Shown here: piece by piece, positions 1-7,048 of the stretch
Numbering within the stretch: position 1 is the first letter of the stretch
How the letters are laid out: each line of letters opens with the position of its first letter
Assembly: GCF_002505485.1 (NCBI RefSeq)
Contig: NZ_DAVG01000095.1
Span: 47,511 to 67,390 of the forward strand
Length of the DNA stretch: 19,880 nucleotides
Direction: 5' to 3'
From: Methanosarcina sp. UBA5
GTDB lineage: Archaea > Halobacteriota > Methanosarcinia > Methanosarcinales > Methanosarcinaceae
Made by a program: the position numbers and the translations under genes
The notes under the pieces: model-generated
The model's input: only the letters and a program-made list of their open reading frames with translations
Database searches by the model: none
Told to the model about the DNA's origin: nothing

Positions 1-1062
1 ACTGTTACTATCGCTGGAATTGCTTTCTTCCAGTACGTTTATTGTACTGATTTTTGAGGAAGTTTTGTTTTCATTGACTACTGTCAGGTTAACATCATAG
101 TTTCCGGCTGAGGAATAGGTATGCGCTGGATTCTGCTCAGTTGAGGTAGCTCCGTCTCCAAAATTCCAGTTCCATCCGTTTGCATTCTGCGAGAGATCGG
201 TAAATTGTACAGAAAAAGGAGCATAGCCACTGACAGTGAATGCATTAAAGTCTGCTACAGGAAGAATTTTATCTGGAATGGGTTCACTCTGAACAATTAT
301 ATTTTGAGTCTTTGAGCTTGAGCCCTTTTCATTATTTACAATTAGGACAACGTTATAGTTTCCTGCTTCAGAGTATGTATGTGTCGGGTTCTTCTCTGCT
401 GAAGTACTTCCGTCTCCAAAACTCCAGGCCCAAGAAGTTGCACTTGTACTTTTATCAGTAAATGCTACATTCAATGGGGCTTTTCCAGAGGTAGGAGATG
501 TAGCAAATGCAGCAACCGGCAGGCTTAAATCGTTATTACCGGGAGTTTCATCGTTTTCGTTTGTATCATCGCTTCCGCTAGGGTCCCATCTTGCATAATA
601 AGGCATTCCTTCTTGATACACGTCACTAATACTTTCTGTGGTAACTGTTTTTGTATCAAAAGATGTGCCTATGAACTGCCCACTCCCTATGTATATTCCC
701 ACATGACTGACAAGCCAGTAATTCCTGTTATTTTTAGTAATGTCTTTTTTCCAAAAAATTACATCTCCCGGCGTGGGAGAAGCTGTAGTAACATAATATG
801 CATTTTTTTTCATGTTAGGCACAGTTTGGAAAACTATGTCTTTGGCCCCGGCTTGCTTGTATACTTGAAACACTAAGTGAGAGCAGTCAATGCCCGATCG
901 GCTGTTGCCTCCATGCACGGATTTAACTCCAATCCAGCCTTTTGCGGCTGCTACTACTGTGGACTCGGATGTTCCTGCAGGAGCTGCTGATACAAGGGGT
1001 ATGAATGCTATTAAGATAGCTACGAGGAGTATGGCTATTAGTCTACGTTTATTTATCTTCAT
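1..1062 (-). CDS. Secreted NlpC/P60-like peptidase with two PKD domains (3' end outside window)
   Basis: The open frame has 354 codons and runs off the window edge, so the C-terminus is missing. Residues 1-26 form a signal peptide: basic start (MKINKRR), hydrophobic core, cleavage near VSA. Residues about 38-140 resemble an NlpC/P60 cysteine peptidase: the nucleophile is Cys60 in GIDCSHLV and the general base is His120 in LVSHVGIYIG; PGDVIFW at 98-104 is also typical. A linker rich in Asn, Asp and Glu (160-180) leads to two PKD beta-sandwich domains, about 181-258 and 267-344, each with the FGDG motif (215-218 and 301-304) and an HTY motif. PKD domains are common in surface proteins of Methanosarcina. 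The enzyme should act outside the cell, probably on a peptide bond involving a D- or gamma-linked residue if it keeps family chemistry; the substrate is unknown because these archaea lack murein. Start ATG at 1062; no strong ribosome binding site is seen. Peptidase assignment is fairly sure, role is not. Confidence 0.85.
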   Translation of the reverse strand, partial: MKINKRRLIAILLVAILIAFIPLVSAAPAGTSESTVVAAAKGWIGVKSVHGGNSRSGIDCSHLVFQVYKQAGAKDIVFQTVPNMKKNAYYVTTASPTPGDVIFWKKDITKNNRNYWLVSHVGIYIGSGQFIGTSFDTKTVTTESISDVYQEGMPYYARWDPSGSDDTNENDETPGNNDLSLPVAAFATSPTSGKAPLNVAFTDKSTSATSWAWSFGDGSTSAEKNPTHTYSEAGNYNVVLIVNNEKGSSSKTQNIIVQSEPIPDKILPVADFNAFTVSGYAPFSVQFTDLSQNANGWNWNFGDGATSTEQNPAHTYSSAGNYDVNLTVVNENKTSSKISTINVLEESNSSDSNS

Positions 1063-1845
1063 TTTTGCTCAGTGTCCGTATTTTACTAACTTAAATATAC
1101 TATCTGTATTTTGTAATCATTAGAGTAATGCAACGACTCAACTGAACTTTTAAAAACATAGCTCAATTTGAATGTAAAAGCTGTACCAATATTCAGTTAT
1201 GGATATAAAACAAATACACTTAATTTGCATTTATAATCAATTATATGGATTTATATAGTATCTTACTCACTAAATATCTAATCTTTCCTTTATAACTCTG
1301 GATTTATCACTAAAAAGGGTAGCAACTTTTGGCTTAAAATACAGTTACAAATGCAGTTACTCTGGTGCGAACTGTGTGTCCAATAATTTAGCTTTAAAGT
1401 AGAAAGATAACAAAGAGATGACAAAAAGGGATAACAAAAAGAGCTTAAAACCTTTAAATTGAAAAATAAGAAATTCGTTTCTTATGGCTATTACTGCGAT
1501 TCCGAAGTAATTCATAAAACTTGACTTTTGAACCTATTTCCCGATTACGAATTTCCCAGTAAATAGTTTTATTTTGGAATCGAAGCACTAGTAATTGTCG
1601 GGCGATATCTTTTGAGTGGAATGGCCGCCTACAATTTAATTTCATAGGATAATGTAAAGTAAGAATAACAATTACATAAATATCTGAATTGCAGGTGAAA
1701 GATAAGATTCTCTTGTCTGGCTCTCTGTCTCTCAGCTTTTCTTACCTTTTCGGGTATAATTTCGTTTTCAGTATTTTTATTGTTTTTCCATTTTGCTTTG
1801 AAATAAAACTTGTATGCTTATTTTTAAATTGAGCTTTAAGCTTTA
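1063..1845. other. 783-base non-coding stretch
   Basis: Apart from the promoter-like strings near 1088 and 1246, there is one clear structure: ATAAGAAA-TTCG-TTTCTTAT at 1466-1485, an 8-bp perfect inverted repeat with a four-base loop. A 63-codon minus-strand frame (1454-1645) covers it, but it lacks a recognisable family or good start and is not called as a gene. The stretch is very AT-rich and could contain old gene remains that I cannot identify. Confidence 0.5.
1088..1103 (-). promoter_or_regulatory. Possible TATA box for the NlpC/P60-PKD gene
   Basis: The minus strand reads GTATATTTAAG here, about 33 bases before the ATG at 1062. Transcription would start near 1071, leaving a leader of under ten bases, which agrees with the absence of a clear ribosome binding site. 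A second TATA-like string lies at about 1246-1259 (minus, ACTATATAAATCC). Neither can be proved from sequence alone. Confidence 0.35.
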
Positions 1846-2449
1846 TTATTCAGATTTAATCTTTTGCGGGAAACGCTTTAGAGGGCTCATAATTTTGATA
1901 TCTGTACGGGTCTGATATCTCTCAGGAGGAAACTACGTAAAACTGGATCCAGGAGATTTGTGGAACTATTTCCTTCATTCTCGCTACCTTTTGACTCTAT
2001 TCTTTTTAATTCTAATATTAACGGCTTAGTCAGCTTACAGTAGCTTATTACCTAGTAACTACATTTAATATTTTTTCACACTCTCGAGCTTTCGTACCTT
2101 TGAGGCTTTAAAAAAACAGGTTCCAGGTTCACAGTGTTAGGTTTTCGATTCTCTGTGGAATTAAGTTTCTTTAAGGTTTCATTAATAGAGAGAAGGAATT
2201 CAGCTTTGAGTCTTTCTGTAAGTAGCTCCAATTAAGTGCTCTTGAAGAAGGCAGGAATTCCGTATTCAACTTTTACATATCCTTTCTTTTTCATCCTTTA
2301 CAGCACAGAATAGATTTTTGGTCTTGTCACATGAGTAAATTCATGGATTTCCCTTACTGTAGCTTCATTTAAACTCAGGAGTCAACATAAATTGCCTCAT
2401 TTTCTGTAAACTCCAGCTTCTTGAGTTTGCTTATGAGTTTGATGTCCAT
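1846..2449 (-). pseudogene. Degenerate TrmB-family transcriptional regulator
   Basis: Reading the minus strand from the ATG at 2449 gives MDIKLISKLKKLEFTENEAI, then after a one-base deletion near 2380-2385 the frame continues LLSLNEATVREIHEFTHVTR-PKIYSVL, a stop (TAA at 2300-2298, where the family has a residue between VL and R), RMKKKGYVKVEYGIPAFFKS, a second stop (2234-2232) and a coiled stretch LELLTERLKAEF. This is the order of the TrmB winged helix-turn-helix (L-x-E-A-x-VY...LL, EI...SRxKVY, L...KGxV) followed by its helical linker. A third stop is at 2078-2076. A frameshifted continuation, ending with a TAA at 1848-1846, may be the C-terminal sensor part, but that is weak. TrmB proteins control sugar or central metabolism genes; the target here is unknown. 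At least four lesions make function very unlikely. The gene ends where MarR begins, 25 bases away. Confidence 0.75.
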
Positions 2450-2474
2450 CGCATTATTCTTACACTATTTTTAT

Positions 2475-2933
2475 TCAGGCGGTGTCATCAAGTTTCTTTA
2501 GCGTTGAAAGCATTATTTGCAAGCTCTCCTTGTATGCAAGAATATCCTCTTCATCCAGCTTTCTGAGAATCTCGGAGGCATTTTCTTCGAGTTCTCCCAT
2601 GAACCATTCCCTGTAAGCTTTCCCTTTTTCGGTGAGGGAAATAAGGGTTTTCCTCCTATCCTCTGGATCTCCTTTCCTGTAGACAAGCCCGTCTCTTTCC
2701 ATGGCATCAATCATGCTTGTCAGGCTTCCCTTCTGAAGATCAAGGCACTTTCCCAGGGTTGTAGGCATAATATTATCTATTGCCCCAATAATCATAATAG
2801 CTCGGTTCTGATTTTTATTGAGGTTATACGGACTGTCCCCTGTTCTGTGGAAAATTTTAGCAAAATTTTTTTGAAACAGATTAATTATCTCAAACTGGAG
2901 TTTTACTGTTTCTTTTATTTTTTCTTCCTTCAT
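2475..2933 (-). CDS. MarR-family transcriptional regulator
   Basis: The protein has 152 residues, the usual MarR length. Helices at 1-35 should form the dimer interface; the winged helix-turn-helix covers about 42-105, with TTLGKCLDLQKGSLTSMIDA as the recognition region (58-77) and the classic wing DPEDRRKTLISLTEKGK at 89-105. The C-terminal helices (108-150) complete the dimerisation domain. MarR proteins are dimeric repressors released by phenolic ligands, metals or oxidants. A GTG at 2942 could start the frame three codons earlier, but its bases form the ribosome binding site GTGAT ahead of ATG 2933, so I choose 2933. The gene lies downstream of a Cache-sensor remnant and a truncated MATE exporter on the same strand; MarR with MATE is a common archaeal pairing, so it may once have controlled that exporter. 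A palindrome at 3162-3193 is a candidate autoregulatory operator. Confidence 0.9.
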   Translation of the reverse strand: MKEEKIKETVKLQFEIINLFQKNFAKIFHRTGDSPYNLNKNQNRAIMIIGAIDNIMPTTLGKCLDLQKGSLTSMIDAMERDGLVYRKGDPEDRRKTLISLTEKGKAYREWFMGELEENASEILRKLDEEDILAYKESLQIMLSTLKKLDDTA

Positions 2934-3161
2934 TGGTATCACAGTCAGGGATTTCTTACAATCATAATTTTCCAGTCATGATTCAGATGATAAAGGCAGG
3001 ATAGTATCCATTAGAGGTCTTTTTACGAGACATCCCTTATCCAGTAGATTTATTTGCGAGGTTTTTCTTAGTTGAGTCTGCTGGTTCTAACGGACTTTAC
3101 GGGTTTTCTTGAGTTTGACTGCGTTTTAATATCTCTTATCATCCGAATAATGACCGAATTT

Positions 3162-3193
3162 AATCTAACAACTCAGTTTCTAACTGTTAGATT
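3162..3193. promoter_or_regulatory. Operator-like inverted repeat upstream of marR
   Basis: AATCTAACA (3162-3170) and TGTTAGATT (3185-3193) are a perfect 9-bp inverted repeat separated by 14 bases. A smaller hyphenated palindrome, CTAAC-T-GTTAG, lies inside the right half at 3180-3190. Dimeric MarR proteins bind such sites. It lies at the expected start point of the minus-strand promoter at 3217-3224, where a bound repressor would block transcription. Confidence 0.55.
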
Positions 3194-3216
3194 TCAAACT
3201 AAAAAAGAACTGGTTT

Positions 3217-3224
3217 TATTTATA
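3217..3224 (-). promoter_or_regulatory. TATA box candidate facing marR
   Basis: The minus strand reads AGATATAAATAAAACC with TATAAATA at 3224-3217. A start about 25 bases downstream would be near 3195, next to the inverted repeat at 3162-3193. The resulting marR leader would be about 260 bases, which is long, so the call is tentative. Confidence 0.4.
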
Positions 3225-3303
3225 TCTTATGATTTGACAACTCGGGTATATTCAAGCATCAGGCTTCCTTGTGTAAGCAAAGTTTTTCCCGGTTTTCCAT
3301 TCG

Positions 3304-3939
3304 TTAACTCTGCCCCTTTCTGAGAGGAATGGGCACCTCATCAATATTCTCTGTATTTCTCATGAGGAGATAATCCTCAACATAAGAGCCCAAACATACG
3401 AGATATATTTCTTCTCCAAAAGTAGCTCTTTTTATGAATCCGTACTTAGTAGAGAGCTTGGTTTCTCCGATTTTCGGCCATTCATAGAGTATCCGCCCTT
3501 CTCCTTTTCCGTTGAGTACGGTCTCAATGAAAAGCTTTCCTATAGGCTTACCGTTGAAATTCACAAGATTACTCAAGTCTTGCCCTCCCCCTTTCAGATC
3601 TGGATGATAAACGACCCCTGATTAGCCCCCGGTTCCGTTAAGCTTCCAGACAAAGACATGGAAATCATCATAAAACCATTCGCTGTCTTTTTTCTGAAAA
3701 TCGGGAAAAGTCTCTTCTCCTTTTTCTTCTACAAGGCTTGCAGCTTCTAGGACCTTTAAAGCGACAGCATTCTTCTGAGCCGAAAGCTCTGACTGCACCT
3801 GGGTTTGAGTACAGGTTTTGTTCCTGCCCTATTCCCTTATCTGGTCTTCCTGCTGAGAGTAAAAAACTGAAATACTCAGGAACAGAAGAATTAGAGAAAT
3901 TGACAGGATGAGCTGAATACAAATTTTCGAAGCTTTCAT
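3304..3939 (-). pseudogene. Membrane-anchored Cache-domain sensor, interrupted by TAG and TAA
   Basis: One continuous minus-strand frame from ATG 3939 (ribosome binding site GGTGG four bases before) to TAA 3304 encodes 211 positions including two internal stops. Residues 1-35 have a single membrane helix (ICIQLILSISLILLFLSISV). TAG at 3831-3829 interrupts after QQEDQIRE; TAA at 3624-3622 interrupts after LNGTGG. Between and beyond the stops the reading makes sense as an extracytoplasmic Cache domain: FHVFVWKLNGT, VVYHPDLKGG, NGKPIGKLF, then GKGEGRILYEWPKIGET and YLVCLGSYVED, matching the Cache order of F-V...D/N-G-T...HP.L, G..F...V, G.G...Y.WP.PG. Cache domains sense small ligands outside the membrane. 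No output domain follows, so it was either a stand-alone sensor or is truncated. TAG can encode pyrrolysine in Methanosarcina, but TAA cannot, so it is called a pseudogene. Confidence 0.75.
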
Positions 3940-3990
3940 ATTCCACCAACTTTGACTATTGTGAATTCTAGTATATCTACCAAAAGCCTC

Positions 3991-4030
3991 GATAGGATTA
4001 TGATCAAACTGTGATAGGATCATGATCAAA
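3991..4030. repeat. Paired direct repeat, 18 bp at 22-bp spacing
   Basis: GATAGGATTATGATCAAA at 3991-4008 recurs at 4013-4030 with one change (T to C). The second copy contains the palindrome GATCATGATC. It lies about 50-90 bases upstream of the Cache remnant start at 3939. The two-turn spacing suits paired binding of a dimeric regulator, but local slippage is equally possible. Confidence 0.7.
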
Positions 4031-4053
4031 GGTTCATTTTCAGACCCGATTTC

Positions 4054-4092
4054 TCAAACCTGCAGGAAAATTTCAAACCTGCTAGAAAAAGA
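4054..4092. repeat. Paired direct repeat at 19-bp spacing
   Basis: TCAAACCTGC at 4054-4063 recurs at 4073-4082; the similarity continues imperfectly into the following GAAAA tracts. It sits between the Cache remnant and the truncated MATE frame. Function unknown. Confidence 0.55.
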
Positions 4093-4102
4093 AAATTCAG
4101 AT

Positions 4103-4462
4103 TTAAGAACCAGTGGCTTCGTACTTGGAGGGCTTTATTATAAAAATGAGTTTAAAAAAGATATTTTTTGAAAACCGGGATTCTGAAATCTGGATTACAT
4201 AAAAAGGAACAGCAAATCCGACAGCAGCCAGGGCATCAGCTCCAAGCTCGGAGATCCAGAAGGTATCAGTAAGGCTGTATATAGTCTGGACAGACATGGC
4301 AACTATTGTAGGAATTGAGAGCTTGACAACGGCTTTCCTGGGATCGCCGAGGAGAATGTTCACTCCTTCTGTACTTTTTTGAAGGATTCCTTCTTTTTCT
4401 CTCCTTCTGCCCCATGAGTATTCATCGGCATCTTCGCTTCCGACTAATGGTTCCTCACTCAT
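4103..4462 (-). pseudogene. MATE-family efflux transporter, truncated after two helices
   Basis: The frame gives 119 residues against about 450 in the family. Residues 1-40 are a charged cytosolic lead typical of archaeal MATE proteins, ending in NILLGDPRKAVVKLSIP (35-51). Then come TM1 and the conserved VQTIYSLTDTFWISELGADA (58-77) and the start of TM2 (ALAAVGFAVPFYV). After residue about 89 (near 4195) the sequence stops resembling MATE and continues SRFSKNIFFKLIFIIKPSKY, probably read-through of unrelated DNA. MATE proteins exchange Na+ or H+ for toxic compounds and need twelve helices, so this fragment cannot transport. Start ATG at 4462 is preceded by GGGAG at good distance; the frame could be extended 13 codons upstream but without such a site. 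A good promoter remains at 4573-4622, so the loss looks recent. Confidence 0.8.
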
Positions 4463-4572
4463 TTTCTCCCGCCGTTTTTCTCCCCTTGCCTTTAAAATCA
4501 AGCGTCTTTTGTCTATTTTTTTCTGATCTCTTCTGTCTTTAACGTTTCTTTACGTGCCAGACCCTTCTTACT

Positions 4573-4583
4573 TTTTATATAGG
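4573..4583 (-). promoter_or_regulatory. TATA box of the truncated MATE gene
   Basis: The minus strand reads CTATATAAAAAG here, a strong archaeal TATA string about 115 bases before the ATG at 4462. Two near-identical repeats lie directly upstream (4588-4622), where activators or competing repressors commonly bind. Confidence 0.5.
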
Positions 4584-4587
4584 TGAA

Positions 4588-4622
4588 CTATAAGGAAACA
4601 TATTGTCTATAGGGAAACATAT
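4588..4622. repeat. Paired direct repeat, 16 bp at 19-bp spacing, next to a TATA box
   Basis: CTATAAGGAAACATAT (4588-4603) recurs as CTATAGGGAAACATAT (4607-4622), one mismatch in 16. The pair abuts the minus-strand TATA box of the MATE fragment on its upstream side, so it is a candidate double operator. Confidence 0.65.
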
Positions 4623-4811
4623 ATTTACGAGAGAGAACAAGTAAAAATGAAAAAATGAGTTTATAGGAAGGGACTTGTGAGTATTAAATAATAAATTTCA
4701 GTTTTATAAAACAAGTATGATATTTATTATACTTAATATGGTGATGAAGATTATATTCTTAATTAAATAGGCAAATTTTGAATAAAAATAGTAAATAATG
4801 TAACAGGTCAA

Positions 4812-4828
4812 AAGCTATATAAAATATA
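4812..4828 (+). promoter_or_regulatory. Probable promoter of the first kup gene
   Basis: AAAAGCTATATAAAATAT is the best TATA-like string before the gene at 4950, with purines before it as in archaeal B-recognition elements. Transcription would begin near 4850 with a leader of about 100 bases. The remaining spacer 4623-4949 is extremely AT-rich and shows nothing else. Confidence 0.45.
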
Positions 4829-4949
4829 ATTAGTCTTCTACTTTTTTTAATAGAGAAAGTTGCAACTATAACCTCATGCTTACGAGTTTATAATCTTTTG
4901 TTTGAACACTTTTAGTCTAAGTGAATACTAAAACCCCAGAGAGTATACT

Positions 4950-6761
4950 ATGTATAGCAATTATAATTTCAGGGAAGCAGTAAAGTCTATGGGTCTTGTT
5001 TTTGGAGATATAGGAACCAGTCCAATTTATACCCTGACAGTTATCTTTCTCCTAACAAAACCTACCGAGGATCATGTAATAGGAGTTTTATCATTAATTA
5101 TCTGGACGCTTATCATTATTGTGACTATGGAATATACATGGCTCGCCATGAGCCTTAGTAGAAAAGGGGAAGGAGGCACTATTGTCTTAAAAGAAATACT
5201 TATTCCCCTATTACGGTCAGGCAGAAAAGTTTATTTAGTCACAATATTAGCCTATGTCGGGATTTCGTTTCTTATCGGAGACGGTGTTATTACGCCTGCA
5301 ATAAGTATACTTAGTGCGGTTGAGGGAATACGCATTGTTTCCGGATTTGAGAATACAGGACAGGGTGTTCTAGTTTTAATTGCCGGTATAATTGCTATAG
5401 TTCTTTTTTCAGTTCAGATTAAGGGAATTGAAAAAATTACCTGGGTGTTCGGTCCGATAATGCTTTTATGGTTCGCATCTCTCGCTTTTTTTGGTATTTC
5501 TTCAATAATCTATACTCCAGGTGTGCTTAAAGCCATCAATCCTTATTATGGCATCAGATTCCTTCTGAACAGTGGGATTGCTGGATTTTTTGTACTCTCC
5601 GAAGTGATCCTGTGTGCAACAGGGGGCGAGGCGGTGTATGCCGATATGGGTCATTTGGGGAGAGAGCCCATATTAAATGCGTGGAAACTGGTATTTTTTT
5701 CTTTATTACTTAATTATCTTGGACAGGGAGCATTCCTTATTAGAAACTCTGATTCAACAAATATCCTGTTTGAGATGGTATCTCAACAGGCTAGTATTAT
5801 TTACATACCATTCCTCATTCTGAGCATCGTGGCCACGATTATTGCTTCTCAGGCTATGATTAGCGGCGTATTCTCAATAGTATATCAGGGAATTACGACC
5901 CGAGTAATGCCAATGTTAAAGATTGATTACACCTCCGGGCAGTTGAGATCACAGATATATATAGGTGCAGTAAACTGGATGCTCCTTATTTCCGTACTCT
6001 ATATGATGCTTGTATTTAAGGAATCCAGCAGACTTGCGGCTGCATACGGACTGGCAGTTACCGGGGACATGACAATTACAGGCCTACTCATGGCTTCGAT
6101 ATTCTATCACAAAAAAGATATTTCGAAGACTATAATCTCACTATTCATAACATCCGTTGACATTCTGTTCCTCTTCTCAAATACTTATAAAATCCCGCAT
6201 GGAGGCTACTGGTCAATCATTATAGCAGCTGTTATATTTTCCCTTATTGTCATATACACGTCGGGACAGAAGAGACTGTATGGAGTACTAAAACCTATGA
6301 AAGCTGATAACTTTCTTGAAAAATATAACCATTTATATATTACTGAAAATAAAATCAGTGGCACTGCCCTTTTTTTTGCACGAGATATCACCAGAATTCC
6401 TCAATACATTTCCCATGTAATGTTTAAAAACAACATTATTTATGAAAATAATATTTTTATTTCAATTCTCAAGTCTGACAGTCCTTTTGGAGTGGAAAGT
6501 GCTTTCGTAAGAGAACCGGCAAAAGGATTGAAAGTTTTTGAGATAAAAGCGGGATATATGGAAGTTGTTGATGTTGAGAAGATCCTGAAAGAGAAAAACA
6601 TTTACGAAAAAACAATCTTTTACGGAATAGATGATATATTTACCGACAATCTAATCTGGAAAGTTTTTTCCTTTATCAAAAGAAACTCTCCTTCCTTTGT
6701 TCAGTTTTATAGACTCCCTCCTGATGAGCTTCATGGAGTTATGACAAGATTTGAGATGTAA
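4950..6761 (+). CDS. kup: Kup/HAK-type potassium uptake transporter, copy 1
   Basis: The 603-residue product matches the usual length of Kup (about 620). Kup imports K+ across the cytoplasmic membrane, normally with H+. The N-terminus carries the family signature GDIGTSPIYTL (19-29); other family motifs are GDGVITPAISILSAVEG (110-126), TGGEAVYADMGHLGR (224-238), SQAMISG (300-306) and AAYGLAVTGDM (364-374). About twelve hydrophobic segments occupy residues 10-440, followed by a soluble C-terminal domain of about 150 residues that ends in DELHGVMTRFEM. Acidic residues in the signature segments (Asp20, Asp111, Glu227) fit a cation path. Start ATG 4950 is preceded by GAGAG, a weak site. A second, roughly 80% identical copy follows 287 bases downstream with an identical length. 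Kup is mainly bacterial, so archaeal copies probably reflect old transfer. The assignment is secure. Confidence 0.96.
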   Translation: MYSNYNFREAVKSMGLVFGDIGTSPIYTLTVIFLLTKPTEDHVIGVLSLIIWTLIIIVTMEYTWLAMSLSRKGEGGTIVLKEILIPLLRSGRKVYLVTILAYVGISFLIGDGVITPAISILSAVEGIRIVSGFENTGQGVLVLIAGIIAIVLFSVQIKGIEKITWVFGPIMLLWFASLAFFGISSIIYTPGVLKAINPYYGIRFLLNSGIAGFFVLSEVILCATGGEAVYADMGHLGREPILNAWKLVFFSLLLNYLGQGAFLIRNSDSTNILFEMVSQQASIIYIPFLILSIVATIIASQAMISGVFSIVYQGITTRVMPMLKIDYTSGQLRSQIYIGAVNWMLLISVLYMMLVFKESSRLAAAYGLAVTGDMTITGLLMASIFYHKKDISKTIISLFITSVDILFLFSNTYKIPHGGYWSIIIAAVIFSLIVIYTSGQKRLYGVLKPMKADNFLEKYNHLYITENKISGTALFFARDITRIPQYISHVMFKNNIIYENNIFISILKSDSPFGVESAFVREPAKGLKVFEIKAGYMEVVDVEKILKEKNIYEKTIFYGIDDIFTDNLIWKVFSFIKRNSPSFVQFYRLPPDELHGVMTRFEM

Positions 6762-6792
6762 AGTCTTGATTTTTATAGAGAGGGTCATGAGC

Positions 6793-6806
6793 TTTATATA
6801 TAAAAA
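6793..6806 (+). promoter_or_regulatory. Possible promoter of the second kup gene
   Basis: TTTATATATAAAAA is a good TATA match in the 287-base spacer between the two kup genes. A start near 6828 would give a leader of about 220 bases before ATG 7049, so the second copy may be expressed independently of the first. No terminator is evident between the genes. Confidence 0.4.
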
Positions 6807-7048
6807 CGTAATACTCAGAACCATATTTCATTGAATCGCTATTTACTGTTAGGCTTATTGACCAAAAATAGAGATGAAAACAATATGAAAACAGTAATAT
6901 TTGCAAGTCAGAATTTTAGAAATAATCCGTTTTCTTTTTTCTTATAGGGCAGAAAAAAATCATGATTTATCGCCTTAGGGCTTAATGCGTGGAACTTTTA
7001 TTTCAAATCATATCTTTGTGCAAATTTCTGGGACGAAAAGGTGATATT

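Larger units (their letters stand above)
2934..3303. other. Spacer upstream of marR
   Basis: This 370-base stretch separates marR from the Cache-domain remnant. It contains the TATA-like box and inverted repeat described separately. The remainder shows no convincing reading frame; an 83-codon plus-strand frame at 3072-3323 has no family resemblance and overlaps the regulatory site. Confidence 0.5.

Noticed and set aside
613..1123. Two plus-strand frames opposite the NlpC/P60-PKD gene
   Set aside because: They are antisense shadows of a clearly coding minus-strand frame.
1454..1645. 63-codon minus-strand frame
   Set aside because: No ribosome binding site, no recognisable family, and it spans a hairpin; most likely chance in AT-rich DNA.
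3072..3323. 83-codon plus-strand frame
   Set aside because: Starts weakly, overlaps the operator-like repeat and promoter, and resembles no family.
3829..3831. Pyrrolysine codon in the Cache gene
   Set aside because: A TAA stop follows in the same frame, so pyrrolysine insertion alone could not give a full product; no pyrrolysine context is seen.
3668..3949. 93-codon minus-strand frame over the Cache remnant
   Set aside because: It is out of frame with the conserved Cache translation, which reads through in the neighbouring frame.
6762..7048. Riboswitch before kup copy 2
   Set aside because: The leader is long, but no stable conserved-looking structure is visible by eye and no potassium or c-di-AMP riboswitch is established in these archaea.
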